DNA of 64,000 nt from Pseudonocardia sediminis (GCF_004217185.1 NZ_SHKL01000001.1:2192001-2256000); one strand, 5' to 3'. Numbered from the stretch's first letter, positions 1-10,124 are shown. A program made the numbers and translations. Notes: generated from the sequence alone by a model not told the origin.

Positions 1-2
1 CC

Positions 3-419
3 GTCCCGGGCCGCGGGTGGCCGCGGGCGGTGGCCGTCCTGTTGTCGGCCTGGTGCGTCGCCCTGGTGCTCGTCGCGGTGTTCCCGACGAACGCGCCCGG
101 CTCGGCGCCGGACCTGGCCGCCGCGGTGCACCGCTGGGCCGGGGCCGGTGTCTTCGCCCTCCCGCCGGTCGCCGGGCTGCTGGTCCTGCGGCGGACCGGG
201 GCGCCGGTGACGGCGTGGGCCCCGACGGTCGCCGCCGGCGCCGGGGCGCTGGTGTTCCTGCTCTGCCACGCGCCGGCCGTCCTCTCCGGCGCCCCGCCGT
301 TCCCGCTGCTCGGTGTCGTCGAACGGGTGGCCCATCTCCTGCTGTGCGGCCAGGTCCTGGCGCTCGGGCGTCGTGCCGGCTCGCCGGCGACGCCCCGGGT
401 CGCGGCGGTGTCGCGATGA
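3..419 (+). CDS. Membrane protein, DUF998-like, 5' truncated by window edge
   Basis: The frame is open to the first base of the window, so the true start lies upstream; a GTG at 30 is the first start codon inside the window. About 135 codons are visible, with four hydrophobic segments and a short motif Phe-Pro-Thr-Asn after the first segment that resembles the DUF998 membrane family. The function is unknown. Its stop codon overlaps the ATG of the next gene (ATGA at 416-419), so the two are probably translated from one message. The family call rests on general pattern and is moderate. Confidence 0.6.
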   Translation, partial: VPGRGWPRAVAVLLSAWCVALVLVAVFPTNAPGSAPDLAAAVHRWAGAGVFALPPVAGLLVLRRTGAPVTAWAPTVAAGAGALVFLLCHAPAVLSGAPPFPLLGVVERVAHLLLCGQVLALGRRAGSPATPRVAAVSR

Positions 420-1357
420 CCACGGTCGCGGTCGTCCTGGCCGTCCTCGCCGCGGCGTCGTTCGCCGTCGCCGCGGTGGCCCAGCACCGCGCCGCCCGTG
501 GTCCCGGGGACACGGGCACGGCCCCGCTGCGGGCCCTCGTCCGGCGCCCGCTGTGGCTGCTCGGCACCGGGGCCGCGGTGGCCGGAGCCGGCCTGCACGC
601 GGTCGCGCTCGGGCTCGCGCCGGTGGCGCTGGTGCAGCCCGTCGGCGTCCTCGCGGTGCCGCTGGGGGTACTGGCCGAGCACCGCCTCGCCGCCCGCGAG
701 GGGCTCCCGCCCGGTGCCGGGGCCGGGACGACGGCCGGGGTGGCGCTCGCGGTGGCCGGGGTGGCGGTGTTCGTCCTCGTCTCCGCCGGGAGCCCGTCCG
801 GCGTCCGGTTCGACCCGGGCACCGTGCTGACGACCGCCGCGGTGCTCGCCGCCGCGGGCGCGCTCACCCTCCTGCTGTCGCGACGGGTGCACGGCACTGC
901 CCGCTGCCTGGCCCGCTCGGTCGCCGCCGCGGTCGCGTTCGGACTGGTCTCGGCCCTGCTGCGGGCCGGGCTCGCCCACCTGACCGGGCCCGGTGCGTCC
1001 GCGGCGGTGCTCGCCGCGATCGGGGTGCTGCTGGTCGCGGCGCTGCTCGTCGGCGGCGTCGCGGTGCAGCTCGCCTACCGCAGCGGCCCGCCGTCGCTGG
1101 TGCTCGCCTGCCTGACCGTGCTGGATCCGATGGTCGCGGTCGGGTTCGGCGTCACGGCGCTGGGTGAGCGGATCGGCACCTCGACCCTCGACGCCGTGCT
1201 CGCCGGCGGGGGAGCGCTCCTCGCCGTCGCCGGGGTCGTCGCGCTCGCCCGCCACCACCCCGACGCCCGCGCGCGGGACACCGCTCGCGCCCCCGGGCCC
1301 GCCCGCCTTACCGATCCCGCCCGCCTCACCGATCCCGTCCGTCCGACCCGTCCCTGA
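416..1357 (+). CDS. DMT-superfamily (EamA/NIPA-like) membrane transporter
   Basis: This is a 313-residue protein with about nine or ten hydrophobic segments, small loops and the Ala/Gly/Val-rich helices of drug/metabolite transporters. A Leu-Ala-Pro-Val-Ala-Leu-Val-Gln-Pro stretch near residues 65-75 and a late Leu-Asp-Pro-Met segment near 240 are typical of actinobacterial DMT-like proteins that precede a GT4 gene. The substrate cannot be predicted. The start is set by the ATGA overlap with the gene before. The C-terminal tail is polar and contains a near-duplicated Ala-Arg-Leu-Thr-Asp-Pro unit, so it is probably a disordered cytoplasmic tail. The glycosyltransferase follows after 11 nt and is likely in the same operon. 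Confidence 0.7.
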   Translation: MTTVAVVLAVLAAASFAVAAVAQHRAARGPGDTGTAPLRALVRRPLWLLGTGAAVAGAGLHAVALGLAPVALVQPVGVLAVPLGVLAEHRLAAREGLPPGAGAGTTAGVALAVAGVAVFVLVSAGSPSGVRFDPGTVLTTAAVLAAAGALTLLLSRRVHGTARCLARSVAAAVAFGLVSALLRAGLAHLTGPGASAAVLAAIGVLLVAALLVGGVAVQLAYRSGPPSLVLACLTVLDPMVAVGFGVTALGERIGTSTLDAVLAGGGALLAVAGVVALARHHPDARARDTARAPGPARLTDPARLTDPVRPTRP

Positions 1358-1368
1358 AGGAGTGTCCC

Positions 1369-2556
1369 GTGAGCTCACCGCTGCGCGTCCTGATCGGCGC
1401 CGACACCTACCCGCCCGACGTCAACGGCGCCGCCCGCTTCACCGAGCGGCTCGCCGGCGGCCTGGCCGGCCGCGGCCACGAGGTGCACGTCGTCGCGCCG
1501 TCGCCGACCGGCCCGCCGGGCCGCGGCGGGGGAGCGCCCGGGCATCCGGTCGTGCACCGGGTGCGCTCGCACGCCTACCCGTCGCAGGAGCGGTTCCGGG
1601 TGAGCCTGCCCTGGCGGGCCGCCGCGGCGACGGCCGAGCTTCTGGGCGAGCTGCGCCCGGACGTCGTGCACGTGCAGTCGCACTTCTCGGTGGGGCGCGG
1701 GCTGGCCGTGGCCGCGCACGCCCGGGGCGTCCCCCTGGTCGCGACGAACCACTTCATGCCGGAGAACCTGCTCGACCACGCCCCGGTGCCGGCCTCGGCG
1801 GCCGGGTGGGTGAGCCGGTGGGCGTGGCGGGACCTGGCCCGGGTCTACGGCCGGGCGGACGCGCTGACCGCGCCCACCCCGTGCGCGGTGCGGATGCTCG
1901 ACGAGCGCGCCGGGCTGCCCGGCGGACGGGCCGTGTCCTGCGGGATCGACGTCGCGCGCTTCGCCGGCGGGGCCGAGGACCCGGTGCCCACCGTGCTGTT
2001 CGTCGGCCGGCTGGAGCAGGAGAAGCGGGTCGGGGAGCTGGTCGCCGCGTTCGCCCGGGTCCCCGGGGACGTGCGGCTGGAGATCGTCGGGGACGGGAGC
2101 CGCCGGGCGGAGTGGACGGCGCTGGCCCGACGCCTCGGCGTCGAGAGCCGGGTCCGATTCCGCGGCTTCGTCGACGACGACGAGCTCGTGGCCGCCTACC
2201 GGCGCGCGGCCGTGTTCGCCATCCCCGGCGTCGCCGAGCTGCAGAGCCTGGTCACGCTCGAGGCGATGGCCGCCGGACGGCCGGTGGTCGCCGCGGACGC
2301 GGTCGCGCTGCCGCACCTCGTCCGCCCGGGCCGGACCGGGTGGCTGTACCCGCCCGGTGACGTGGACGCGCTCGCCGCGGCGCTGAGCGCCCTGCTGGCC
2401 GACCCGGCGGCCCGGGCCCGGATGGGCGCCGCCGCCCGCGAGACGGCCGGCACGCACGCCCTGGACGCCACCCTGGACGCGTTCACCGACCTCTACGCCC
2501 GGGTGTGCGGCACCCGGGTGACCCGCCGCGCGCGGGAACGGACGGCGGCCGCATGA
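1369..2556 (+). CDS. Glycosyltransferase family 4 (GT-B fold)
   Basis: This 395-residue protein has the two Rossmann domains of GT4 enzymes. The N-terminal acceptor domain begins with Asp-Thr-Tyr-Pro-Pro-Asp-Val-Asn-Gly-Ala near residues 10-20. The C-terminal donor domain has Phe-Val-Gly-Arg-Leu-Glu-x-Glu-Lys near 205 and a Glu-x7-Glu motif within the segment around 295-310. The family uses nucleotide or GDP-activated sugars, and actinobacterial relatives include mannosyltransferases of cell-envelope lipids; the donor and acceptor here are not known. The GTG start is chosen because AAGGAG lies at 1357-1362, seven bases upstream. It probably shares an operon with the two membrane proteins before it. 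Confidence 0.82.
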   Translation: MSSPLRVLIGADTYPPDVNGAARFTERLAGGLAGRGHEVHVVAPSPTGPPGRGGGAPGHPVVHRVRSHAYPSQERFRVSLPWRAAAATAELLGELRPDVVHVQSHFSVGRGLAVAAHARGVPLVATNHFMPENLLDHAPVPASAAGWVSRWAWRDLARVYGRADALTAPTPCAVRMLDERAGLPGGRAVSCGIDVARFAGGAEDPVPTVLFVGRLEQEKRVGELVAAFARVPGDVRLEIVGDGSRRAEWTALARRLGVESRVRFRGFVDDDELVAAYRRAAVFAIPGVAELQSLVTLEAMAAGRPVVAADAVALPHLVRPGRTGWLYPPGDVDALAAALSALLADPAARARMGAAARETAGTHALDATLDAFTDLYARVCGTRVTRRARERTAAA

Positions 2557-2895
2557 CGGGCTGCCCCGACGGTGCCCGGAGGCGGGCCCGCGACGGGTCC
2601 CGGGACGGGGCCCGAGGCGGGTCGGGGGACCCGCCCGGAGGCGGGTCCGACACGCCCCGGCGCGGTGAGCTGGGGGTTCACCTCCCCGGTGCCCGGGTAG
2701 GCGGAACTGTCGGTGCCCGGAGCTAGTCTGGTCCTCACGTCGACCCCGTGGACGCTGCGGAGGGAATCCCACCGTGACCGGTCCGGCGCGGACCCCACCG
2801 CGCCGACGCCGGACACGTTCCCTCCCAGGTCACGGGGTCGCGGGAGTTGTCGTACCGCGTCTTCCCAGGGCGCGTGAAGGGAGCCTGGAACACAC
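2557..2895. other. Intergenic region with hairpin and probable dnaE leader
   Basis: No convincing gene is seen in these 339 bases. The first part is rich in repeated GGCGGG/GACCCG words and holds a perfect hairpin at 2616-2635. A TAGTCT hexamer at 2724-2729 is a plausible -10 element, which would give dnaE a leader of roughly 160 nt. A GTG at 2774 with a GGAGGGA upstream opens a frame that runs out of frame into dnaE to 3037; it has the codon pattern of a shadow and is not called. Confidence 0.5.
2616..2635. terminator. GC hairpin after glycosyltransferase operon
   Basis: GGCGGGTC at 2616-2623 pairs perfectly with GACCCGCC at 2628-2635 around a four-base loop. It lies 60 bases after the stop of the glycosyltransferase. 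There is no T-run after it, as is usual in high-GC actinobacteria, so a terminator role is an inference from position and structure. Confidence 0.45.
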
Positions 2896-5800
2896 ATGGC
2901 AGCGGTCAGCGGTACCTCGAACGACGGGTTCGTCCACCTGCACACCCACACCGAGTTCTCGATGCTCGACGGGGCCGCGCGACTGGACGACCTGTTCTCC
3001 GAGGCCCAGAAGATGGGCCAGTCCGCGATCGCGATGACCGACCACGGCAACGTCTACGGCGCCTACGAGTTCTGGCGCAAGGCGAAGGCGGCCGGGGTCA
3101 AGCCGATCATCGGCATGGAGGGCTACCTCGCGCCCGGGTCGCGGCACGAGCGCAAGCGCGTCTCGCTCGACGGCAGCCTCGGGCGCAACAGCGACAACCC
3201 CGACCTCATGTACACCCACATGACGCTGCTGGCCGAGAACACCGAGGGGATGCACAACCTCTTCCGGCTCTCCTCGCTGGCCAGCCTCGAGGGGTACTAC
3301 TACAAGCCCCGTATGGACCGTGAGCTGCTCGAGCGCTACGGCAAGGGGATCATCGCGACCACCGGCTGCCCGTCCGGCGAGGTCGCGCGCCTGCTCCAGC
3401 AGAACGACTTCGACGGTGCCTGCCAGGCCGCGAGCGACTACCGCGACATCTTCGGCAAGGACAACTTCTTCTGCGAGCTGATGGACCACGGCATCGAGAT
3501 CGAGAAGCGGGTCCAGGAGGACCTCTTCGCGCTGAAGAAGAAGCTCGACCTGCCGGGCCTGGCCACGAACGACCTGCACTACACCTACCCGGACGACACC
3601 AAGGCGCACGAGGTGCTCCTCTGCGTGCAGACCGGCAAGACCATGAACGACCCGAACCGCTTCAAGTTCGACGCGCAGGACTTCTACCTCAAGTCCGCCG
3701 CCGAGATGCGCGGTCTGTGGGACCCGATCCACCCGGAGGCCTGCGACAACACGCTGCTCGTCGCCGAGCGCGTCCAGGTCGACTTCACCGAGGGCCAGGA
3801 CCTGCAGCCCCAGGCCCCGGTGCCCGAGGGCGAGACCGAGGAGTCCTGGCTGGTCAAGGAGGTCGAGCGGGGGATGCACCAGCGTTTCCCGAACGGCATC
3901 ACCGAGCAGTACCGCCAGCAGGCGACCTACGAGCTCGGCGTCATCATGAAGATGGGCTACCCCGGCTACTTCCTGGTCACCGCGGACCTCATCCAGCACG
4001 CCAAGTCGGTCGGCATCCGGTGCGGCCCCGGCCGCGGGTCGGCGGCCGGCTCGCTGGTCGCCTACGCGCTGGGCATCACCGACCTCGACCCGATCCGGCA
4101 CAAGCTGATCTTCGAGCGGTTCCTGAACCCGGACCGCATCTCCATGCCCGACATCGACATGGACTTCGACGAGCGCCGGCGCGGCGAGATGATCCGCTAC
4201 ACCACCGAGAAGTACGGCGAGGACCGGATCGCCCAGATCATCACCTACTCCACGATCAAGGCGAAGGCCGCGATCAAGGACTCGGCGCGGGTGCTGTTCG
4301 GCCAGCCCGGCTACTCGGTGGCCGACCGGATCACCAAGGCGATGCCGCCCGCGGTGATGGGCAAGGACATCCCGCTGTCGGGGGTGTTCGACCCGTCGCA
4401 CAAGCGGTACTCCGAGGCGACCGAGGTGCGCGCGCTCTACGAGGCGGACCCGCAGGTCAAGGAGATCATCGACACCGCGCGCGGCCTGGAGGGCCTCAAG
4501 CGCCAGTGGGGCGTGCACGCGGCCGGTGTGATCATGTCGGCGAAGCCGCTGCTCGACGTCATCCCGATCCAGCGCCGCGAGGCCGACGGCGCGATCATCA
4601 CGCAGTTCGACATGGGCGCCTGCGAGACGCTCGGGCTGCTCAAGATGGACTTCCTGGGCCTGCGCAACCTGACGATCATCGACGACGCGCTGGAGAACAT
4701 CGAGCTCAACGGCAAGCCGACGCTCGACCTCGACCACCTCGAGCTCGACGACACCACCACCTACGAGCTGCTCTCCCGCGGGGACACGCTCGGGGTGTTC
4801 CAGCTCGACGGCGGCCCGATGCGCGACCTGCTGCGCCGGATGGCCCCGACCGAGTTCGAGCACATCTCCGCGGTCGGCGCGCTCTACCGGCCGGGCCCGA
4901 TGGGCGCGAACGCACACAACGACTACGCCGACCGCAAGAACGGCCGTCAGGAGATCACGCCGATCCACCCGGAGCTGGCCGAGCCGCTCAAGGAGGTCCT
5001 CGGCGAGACGTTCGGCCTGATCGTCTACCAGGAACAGGTCATGTCGATCGCCCAGGTGCTCGCCGGGTACTCCCTCGGCAAGGCGGACCTGCTGCGCCGG
5101 GCGATGGGCAAGAAGAAGAAGGAGATCCTGGACAAGGAGTACGACGGCTTCGCCCAGGGCATGAAGGACAACGGCTACTCCGCGGCCGCGGTCAAGACGC
5201 TCTGGGACATCCTGCTCCCGTTCTCCGACTACGCGTTCAACCGCGCGCACTCGGCGGCCTACGGTGTCGTGTCCTACTGGACGGCCTACCTCAAGGCCAA
5301 CTACCCGGCCGAGTACATGGCCGCGGTGCTCACCTCGGTGCGCGACGACAAGGACAAGGCCGCGATCTACCTCGCCGAGTGCCGGCGGATGGGGATCACC
5401 GTCATGCCGCCCGACGTCAACGAGTCGGTGCGCAACTTCGCCCCGGTCGGCACGGACATCCGGTTCGGCCTCGGCGCGATCCGCAACGTCGGGTTCAACG
5501 TCGTCGACGCGATCGTGGCCGCGCGCCGGGAGAAGGGGGAGTTCGCCGACTTCTCCGACTTCCTGCGCAAGGTCGACGCGGTGGTCTGCAACAAGAAGGT
5601 CATCGAGTCGCTGATCAAGGCCGGCGCGTTCGACTCGCTCGGGCACACCCGCAAGGGCCTGCTGCTCGTGCACGCCGACGCGATCGACGCCGTCATGAGC
5701 ACGAAGAAGGCCGCCTCGATGGGGCAGTTCGACCTGTTCGGCTCCATGGACGGCACCTCGGACGGCGGCGACGAGCTCGGCGGGATCTTCGACGTCAAGG

Positions 5801-6453
5801 TCCCGACCGAGGAGTGGGACTCCAAGCACCGTCTCGCGGTCGAGCGGGAGATGCTCGGGCTCTACGTCTCCGGGCACCCGCTGCAGGGGTTCGAGCAGTC
5901 CCTCGCGGCGAAGGCCGACACCCCGATCTCCGCCATCATCGACGGGACGGTCCCCGAGGGTGCGCAGGTCACCGTCGGCGGCATCCTGGCCAACGTCAAC
6001 CGCCGGGTGAACAAGAACGGCGAGCCGTGGGCGTCGGCGCAGATCGAGGACCTGGTCGGCGGCGTCGAGGTGCTGTTCTTCCCGCGCGCCTACCAGGTGG
6101 TCGGCGTGGACGTGGCCGAGGACGCGATCGTGCTGGTCAAGGGCCGGGTCAACAAGCGCGACGACCGGGTGTCGCTGATCGCGAACGACCTCGCCGTGCC
6201 GGAGCTGCAGGGTGCGGGGGAGGCGGGCCTGCCGTTCCGGGTCAGCCTGCGCACCGAGCTGTGCACCCCGGAGCGGGTCGCCGCGCTCAAGGAGGTGCTG
6301 ACCCACCACCCGGGCACCTCCGAGGTGCACCTGGCGCTGGTCTACGGCACCAAGACCACGATGCTCAAGCTCGACGACCGGCTCAAGGTCACCAACACCT
6401 CGGCGCTGATGGGCGACCTGAAGGCCCTGCTCGGCCCGGGCTGCCTGGGCTGA
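2896..6453 (+). CDS. dnaE: DNA polymerase III subunit alpha (replicative DnaE1)
   Basis: This is the catalytic subunit of the replicative polymerase, which extends primers at the fork. The 1185 residues match the usual length of actinobacterial DnaE1. The PHP domain begins at once with [10 protein letters not shown] (residues 12-22). The polymerase core has the glycine-rich Gly-Pro-Gly-Arg-Gly-Ser near 377, the catalytic pair Asp419 and Asp421 in Pro-Asp-Ile-Asp-Met-Asp-Phe, and a third acidic site in Lys-Met-Asp-Phe-Leu-Gly near 585. Helix-hairpin-helix and OB-fold segments follow, with the OB fold from about 1020. The ATG is preceded by GAAGGGA about 15 nt upstream. A gene of this length and class is the housekeeping copy rather than mutagenic DnaE2. 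Confidence 0.98.
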   Translation: MAAVSGTSNDGFVHLHTHTEFSMLDGAARLDDLFSEAQKMGQSAIAMTDHGNVYGAYEFWRKAKAAGVKPIIGMEGYLAPGSRHERKRVSLDGSLGRNSDNPDLMYTHMTLLAENTEGMHNLFRLSSLASLEGYYYKPRMDRELLERYGKGIIATTGCPSGEVARLLQQNDFDGACQAASDYRDIFGKDNFFCELMDHGIEIEKRVQEDLFALKKKLDLPGLATNDLHYTYPDDTKAHEVLLCVQTGKTMNDPNRFKFDAQDFYLKSAAEMRGLWDPIHPEACDNTLLVAERVQVDFTEGQDLQPQAPVPEGETEESWLVKEVERGMHQRFPNGITEQYRQQATYELGVIMKMGYPGYFLVTADLIQHAKSVGIRCGPGRGSAAGSLVAYALGITDLDPIRHKLIFERFLNPDRISMPDIDMDFDERRRGEMIRYTTEKYGEDRIAQIITYSTIKAKAAIKDSARVLFGQPGYSVADRITKAMPPAVMGKDIPLSGVFDPSHKRYSEATEVRALYEADPQVKEIIDTARGLEGLKRQWGVHAAGVIMSAKPLLDVIPIQRREADGAIITQFDMGACETLGLLKMDFLGLRNLTIIDDALENIELNGKPTLDLDHLELDDTTTYELLSRGDTLGVFQLDGGPMRDLLRRMAPTEFEHISAVGALYRPGPMGANAHNDYADRKNGRQEITPIHPELAEPLKEVLGETFGLIVYQEQVMSIAQVLAGYSLGKADLLRRAMGKKKKEILDKEYDGFAQGMKDNGYSAAAVKTLWDILLPFSDYAFNRAHSAAYGVVSYWTAYLKANYPAEYMAAVLTSVRDDKDKAAIYLAECRRMGITVMPPDVNESVRNFAPVGTDIRFGLGAIRNVGFNVVDAIVAARREKGEFADFSDFLRKVDAVVCNKKVIESLIKAGAFDSLGHTRKGLLLVHADAIDAVMSTKKAASMGQFDLFGSMDGTSDGGDELGGIFDVKVPTEEWDSKHRLAVEREMLGLYVSGHPLQGFEQSLAAKADTPISAIIDGTVPEGAQVTVGGILANVNRRVNKNGEPWASAQIEDLVGGVEVLFFPRAYQVVGVDVAEDAIVLVKGRVNKRDDRVSLIANDLAVPELQGAGEAGLPFRVSLRTELCTPERVAALKEVLTHHPGTSEVHLALVYGTKTTMLKLDDRLKVTNTSALMGDLKALLGPGCLG

Positions 6454-6523
6454 GCCCGCGGGTCCGCCGGCCTGCCCGTCCGCTGCCGGCGCCGGGGGAG
6501 CGGGCGGCGCCGGGGGACCGGCG

Positions 6524-7510
6524 TCAGAGGTCCCGGTCGGGCCCGGCGGCGATCGTCGCGGCCGCGTCGAGCATCTGCGCCCCGACCGGTTGCAGGCCGA
6601 TCGCGGTGGCGACCAGGCCGGTCGCGACCCGCTCGGCCACACCCCACTCCCAGACCGCCACCGGGTCGCACCCGGTGGCGCGGGCGAGGTCGTGGGCCCG
6701 CCGGTGCGGGCCCTGCGCCATCAGTTCCACGGGGTCCTCGCGCATCAGCACCCCGAGGTCGTACTCGGGTTCGGCGAACAGCCCGTCCGGGTCGACGAGG
6801 ACGAACCCGCCGGTCCGGCCGGGGCCGGTCCCGTCGGCGGACACAGCGGTCCCGTCGGCGGAGGTCTCACCAGGGGCGAGGCGGCGCAGGGCGTTCCAGG
6901 CGTGCACGTCGCCGTGCACCAGGACGGCGCGTTCGTCGTCGTGCGCCGCGGCCCGGCGTCCGGCGCAGGTCAGGGCGTGTTCCACGGCCGCCTCCGGGCA
7001 GGGACGGTCGAGCTCGTCCCAGATCCGCGTGACCGAGCCGGCGAGCCACCGCCCCTTCTCCGCGCCGGTCATCAGCCCGGCGTCCGGGGCCGGGGTCCAG
7101 AACCCGGCGGCCAGCGCGGTGAGGATCTCCAGCCTCCGCCCGAAGCCGACCCCGAGCGCGGCCAGCGACGGGCCGAGACGCTCCATCAGCAGCGCGCCCC
7201 GCGCGTCGTCGGAGCGCAGCAGCGTGACGCACGTCCCGCCGGAGGTCCGCCGGAGCACGGCGATCTCGTCGGCGACCGGGATGCCGTCGGAGCGCGGGAC
7301 CAGCAGCTTGAGCACGGACGGGCGACCGTGGTCGTCGAGGGCCTCGCAGACGACCGCGTCGGTGCCGTCGGGGTAGACGGTGCCGACGGTGACCGCCCAG
7401 TCGGCCTCCAGCCCGGCGACAAGGTCGGGGAGGTCCCGGAGCCAGTCCCGGGCGCCGAGAAGGGCGAGCTTCTCCCGGACGACGGCGGGGACCTGCGCGA
7501 TGTCGAACAC
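6524..7510 (-). CDS. APH(6)/hydroxyurea-type small-molecule kinase
   Basis: This 328-residue protein looks like the aminoglycoside 6-phosphotransferase/hydroxyurea resistance kinase family. Lys68 sits in an ATP-binding strand (Val-Leu-Lys-Leu-Leu). The catalytic loop His-Gly-Asp-Val-His-x2-Asn gives H199, D201 and N206, and Asp-Pro-Asp-Gly at 240-243 is the metal-binding equivalent of DFG. Family members phosphorylate streptomycin or related compounds, but chromosomal homologues often have unknown substrates, so resistance is not established. Between the catalytic loop and the DPDG motif there is a low-complexity stretch with a duplicated Ser-Ala-Asp-Gly-Thr. It is convergent with dnaE, 70 nt away. 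Confidence 0.8.
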   Translation of the reverse strand: MFDIAQVPAVVREKLALLGARDWLRDLPDLVAGLEADWAVTVGTVYPDGTDAVVCEALDDHGRPSVLKLLVPRSDGIPVADEIAVLRRTSGGTCVTLLRSDDARGALLMERLGPSLAALGVGFGRRLEILTALAAGFWTPAPDAGLMTGAEKGRWLAGSVTRIWDELDRPCPEAAVEHALTCAGRRAAAHDDERAVLVHGDVHAWNALRRLAPGETSADGTAVSADGTGPGRTGGFVLVDPDGLFAEPEYDLGVLMREDPVELMAQGPHRRAHDLARATGCDPVAVWEWGVAERVATGLVATAIGLQPVGAQMLDAAATIAAGPDRDL

Positions 7511-7551
7511 GACCTCAGCCGACCACGGGGTGCAACCGGGTTACGCGTGCG

Positions 7552-8427
7552 TCAGCCGGCCCGGCCGACGAGGTCGTGCCAGCACGTCCGGGCGGGTTCG
7601 TCCCAGCGTGCGTGCAGCGCGGCGAACAGTGTCGCGGCCCGGGTGCCGGCCCAGTGGTCGGGCAGCAGGGCCGAGGGCAGCTCCGGGTCCAGGAACGGGA
7701 ACCGGCGCCAGGCGTGCACCAGCAGCACCTGCCGGGTCAGCACGTCCGCCGGCGGCGGGGCGTCGGCGTAGGGGGTGAACCCGGCGAGGAACTCCTCGTA
7801 GGCGTGCTCGACGCGGTCGAGGTCCCAGGCCTGCGCGACGACGTCGGAGGGCCGCCCGATCGCGCCGAAGTGCCCGACGAACGAGCTGGTCACCCCGCCG
7901 AGGTCGAGGTCGTCGAGGACCCGGGTCACCTCGGTCTCCTTCGCCGGGTCGGGGGAGACCCATACCCCGGGGGCGGGCGAGCCGAGCCCGGCCCAGGCCA
8001 GGCGAGTGCGCAGCCGGTGCCGCAGCTGGCGGCGCGACTCCGGCACGCTGGCCAGCAGCACCAGCCAGCGGCCGTCCCACTCCGGGGCCGGGGTGCCGAA
8101 ACCGTAGATCCGCGCCGCGCCCTCGGAGAGCAGCCGCCGTCCGCGGGCGGTCAGCGACCAGCGCACGCGGCGTCCCGACCGGTCGGAGTCGAGCAGCCCC
8201 TCGGCGGCGGTCCGGGCCAGCGCCTGGCGGGCCGACTTCGGCTCGACCCCGAGGTCGCCGAGCACGTCGAGCAGCACCTGGGTCCAGACGGGCTCGCGCT
8301 CGGGCAGGACGAACTCGCCGAGCACGGTCAGCAGCAGCGAGCGGGCACTGGTCTGCCCGAGCTCGCGGCGCCGCAGCGCGGGGGTGTCCGGGTCCGCGCG
8401 GGTCGCCGGGGTGGTGTGCGGGGGCAT
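7552..8427 (-). CDS. PaaX-family transcriptional regulator
   Basis: This 291-residue protein has the PaaX layout. An N-terminal winged helix (about residues 15-85, with Ser-Ala-Arg-Gln-Ala-Leu-Ala-Arg as recognition helix) is followed by a central linker and a C-terminal PaaX-type domain with Trp-Asp-Gly-Arg-Trp near 110. PaaX of Escherichia coli represses phenylacetate catabolism using phenylacetyl-CoA as effector; no paa genes are visible here, so the target is unknown. The frame is open further upstream to 8787, but the ATG at 8427 is preferred. It precedes the conserved domain by a short tail and has TACGCT nine bases upstream. It is divergent from bioA. Confidence 0.8.
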   Translation of the reverse strand: MPPHTTPATRADPDTPALRRRELGQTSARSLLLTVLGEFVLPEREPVWTQVLLDVLGDLGVEPKSARQALARTAAEGLLDSDRSGRRVRWSLTARGRRLLSEGAARIYGFGTPAPEWDGRWLVLLASVPESRRQLRHRLRTRLAWAGLGSPAPGVWVSPDPAKETEVTRVLDDLDLGGVTSSFVGHFGAIGRPSDVVAQAWDLDRVEHAYEEFLAGFTPYADAPPPADVLTRQVLLVHAWRRFPFLDPELPSALLPDHWAGTRAATLFAALHARWDEPARTCWHDLVGRAG

Positions 8428-8436
8428 GGCCGGATC

Positions 8437-8442
8437 AGCGTA
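8437..8442 (-). promoter_or_regulatory. Probable -10 element of the paaX-like gene
   Basis: Read on the minus strand this is TACGCT, nine bases before the ATG at 8427. The distance fits transcription starting at or very near the start codon. Confidence 0.4.
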
Positions 8443-8540
8443 GAGGCTTGCGGCCCGTGCGCGCCCCGGCGCGCCCGGGGCGGGGACGTGCGCGTCCCTC
8501 CGATCGGTCCCTCTCGGTGCACCACCTCCGCGGTGACCAC

Positions 8541-8546
8541 TACTGT
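8541..8546 (+). promoter_or_regulatory. Probable -10 element of bioA
   Basis: TACTGT lies eight bases before the GTG start of bioA at 8555. No Shine-Dalgarno sequence is present in between, which suggests a leaderless message. Confidence 0.4.
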
Positions 8547-8554
8547 GAGTACCC

Positions 8555-9907
8555 GTGGACACCCGGGATCCCTCCGAGCGGTCCGGTCCGGCCCGGGTTC
8601 CTGCGGTGCAGGCGGAATCGCCGGCCGGATCGGCGTCGGACCGCACCCGCGAGGTGCTGGCCGTCGACCGCGACCACGTCTGGCACCCGTACGCGCCGAT
8701 GCCCGGGACCTCGCGCCCGATCGTCGTCGAGTCCGCGTCCGGGGTCCGGCTGCGCACCGCGGACGGCCGCGAGCTCGTCGACGGCATGTCGTCGTGGTGG
8801 TCGGCAATCCACGGCTACCAGCACCCGGTCCTCGACGCGGCCGTGCGCGGCCAGCTCGGCCGGATGAGCCACGTGATGTTCGGCGGGCTGACCCACGGGC
8901 CGGCGGTGGACCTCGCGCAGCTGCTGGTCGAGGTCACCCCCGAGGAGCTGCAGCACGTCTTCCTGGCCGACTCCGGGTCGGTGTCGGTCGAGGTCGCGAT
9001 CAAGATGTGCCTGCAGTACTGGCGCTCGCGCGGGCGGCCGGGCAAGCACCGGCTGATGACCTGGCGCGGCGGCTACCACGGGGACACGTTCGGTGCGATG
9101 AGCGTCTGCGACCCCGACGGCGGCATGCACTCGCTGTGGAGCGACGTGCTGCCGCAGCAGGTCTTCGCCGACCCGCCGCCGAACTGCTTCGAGCACGACT
9201 ACGTCGCGCACCTGGCCGAGCTCGTGGAGACCCACGCCGACGAGCTGGCCGCGGTGATCGTCGAACCGGTCGTGCAGGGCGCCGGGGGCATGCGCTTCCA
9301 CGACCCGCGCTACCTGCACGTGCTCCGCGAGCTCTGCCACGCCCACGACGTGCTGCTGGTCTTCGACGAGATCGCCACCGGCTTCGGCCGCACCGGCGAG
9401 CTGTTCGGCGCCGACCACGCCGGGATCAGCCCGGACGTGATGTGCGTGGGCAAGGCGCTGACCGGCGGCTACCTGACGATGGCCGCGACGCTGTGCAGCT
9501 CCCGGGTGGCCGCGGGCATCACCGACGGGCAGGCGGGCGTCCTCATGCACGGGCCCACGTTCATGGGCAACCCGATGGCCGCGGCCGTGGCGCACTCGTC
9601 GGTGTCGCTGCTGCTCGAACGGGACTGGCAGCGCGAGGTGAAGCAGATCGCGGCCGCCCTGCGGGCGGGGCTGACCCCGGCCCGTGCGCTGCCCGGCGTG
9701 CGCGAGGTCCGGATCCTCGGGGCGATCGGCGTGATCGAGCTCGACCACGAGGTGGACATCGCCGCGGCGACGTCGGCGGCCGTCGTGGCGGGGGTGTGGC
9801 TGCGCCCGTTCCGCAACCTCGTCTACGCGATGCCGCCGTTCGTGTGCACGCGCGAGGACGTCGCGATGATCACCGCGGGTATGCGGGCGGCTGCCCTCGC
9901 CGGGTGA
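8555..9907 (+). CDS. bioA: Adenosylmethionine-8-amino-7-oxononanoate aminotransferase
   Basis: BioA uses S-adenosylmethionine as amino donor to make 7,8-diaminopelargonate in biotin synthesis, with PLP as cofactor in the cytoplasm. The 450-residue sequence shows the BioA hallmark Trp-His-Pro-Tyr near residue 47. It also has [10 protein letters not shown] near 80-90, the PLP aspartate in Val-Phe-Asp-Glu-Ile, and the Schiff-base lysine K300 in Val-Gly-Lys-Ala-Leu-Thr-Gly-Gly. It is slightly longer than typical because of an N-terminal extension of about 30 polar residues. In M. tuberculosis bioA is directly followed by bioF; here bioF lies 7.6 kb further on. Confidence 0.95.
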   Translation: MDTRDPSERSGPARVPAVQAESPAGSASDRTREVLAVDRDHVWHPYAPMPGTSRPIVVESASGVRLRTADGRELVDGMSSWWSAIHGYQHPVLDAAVRGQLGRMSHVMFGGLTHGPAVDLAQLLVEVTPEELQHVFLADSGSVSVEVAIKMCLQYWRSRGRPGKHRLMTWRGGYHGDTFGAMSVCDPDGGMHSLWSDVLPQQVFADPPPNCFEHDYVAHLAELVETHADELAAVIVEPVVQGAGGMRFHDPRYLHVLRELCHAHDVLLVFDEIATGFGRTGELFGADHAGISPDVMCVGKALTGGYLTMAATLCSSRVAAGITDGQAGVLMHGPTFMGNPMAAAVAHSSVSLLLERDWQREVKQIAAALRAGLTPARALPGVREVRILGAIGVIELDHEVDIAAATSAAVVAGVWLRPFRNLVYAMPPFVCTREDVAMITAGMRAAALAG

Positions 9908-10124
9908 TCCGGGGCGGTCCCGCGTGACCCTCTGCACTCGGACGTGTGATCGGCAACGTGACGTCGATCACGTTTCCGGTGGGTGAACGACGCTGACCGG
10001 CGGTTACCGCGCAGGCGGGCCGAACGATGAGAAGCGCTCTCATCCTTATCGGGTTCCGTGAAGATCAACGACCGCACTGTCGCGTTCGACCCCCCACGAC
10101 CGTCCGTCACGGAGGACACCCCCA
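9908..10124 (+). promoter_or_regulatory. SulP upstream region with two inverted repeats
   Basis: No gene is seen. GTGATC at 9946-9951 and GATCAC at 9966-9971 form an inverted repeat with a 14-base spacer. The word TGAGAAGCGCTCTCA at 10028-10042 is a near-palindrome built on AGCGCT, like LacI-type operators but with one extra A in the left arm. GGAGGA at 10111-10116 is the ribosome binding site for the next gene. Which protein binds is not known. Confidence 0.4.

Noticed and set aside
2774-3037. Possible leader peptide gene before dnaE (GTG with GGAGGGA upstream)
   Set aside because: It runs out of frame through the first 140 bases of dnaE, is arginine/proline-rich like other shadow frames, and shows no family.
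6454-6523. Terminator between dnaE and the kinase gene
   Set aside because: The region has repeated GGCGCCGGG words but no single convincing stem with a defined loop, so no terminator is called.
2830-6642. A 1270-codon open frame on the minus strand across dnaE
   Set aside because: It is antisense to a clear replicative polymerase. Very high GC at third positions removes stop codons from the opposite frame, and its translation is low-complexity and without domains.
6524-7510. Acquired aminoglycoside resistance gene
   Set aside because: The kinase motifs are real, but the gene has the same GC-rich codon pattern as its neighbours and no mobile element beside it. A chromosomal kinase of unknown substrate is the safer reading.
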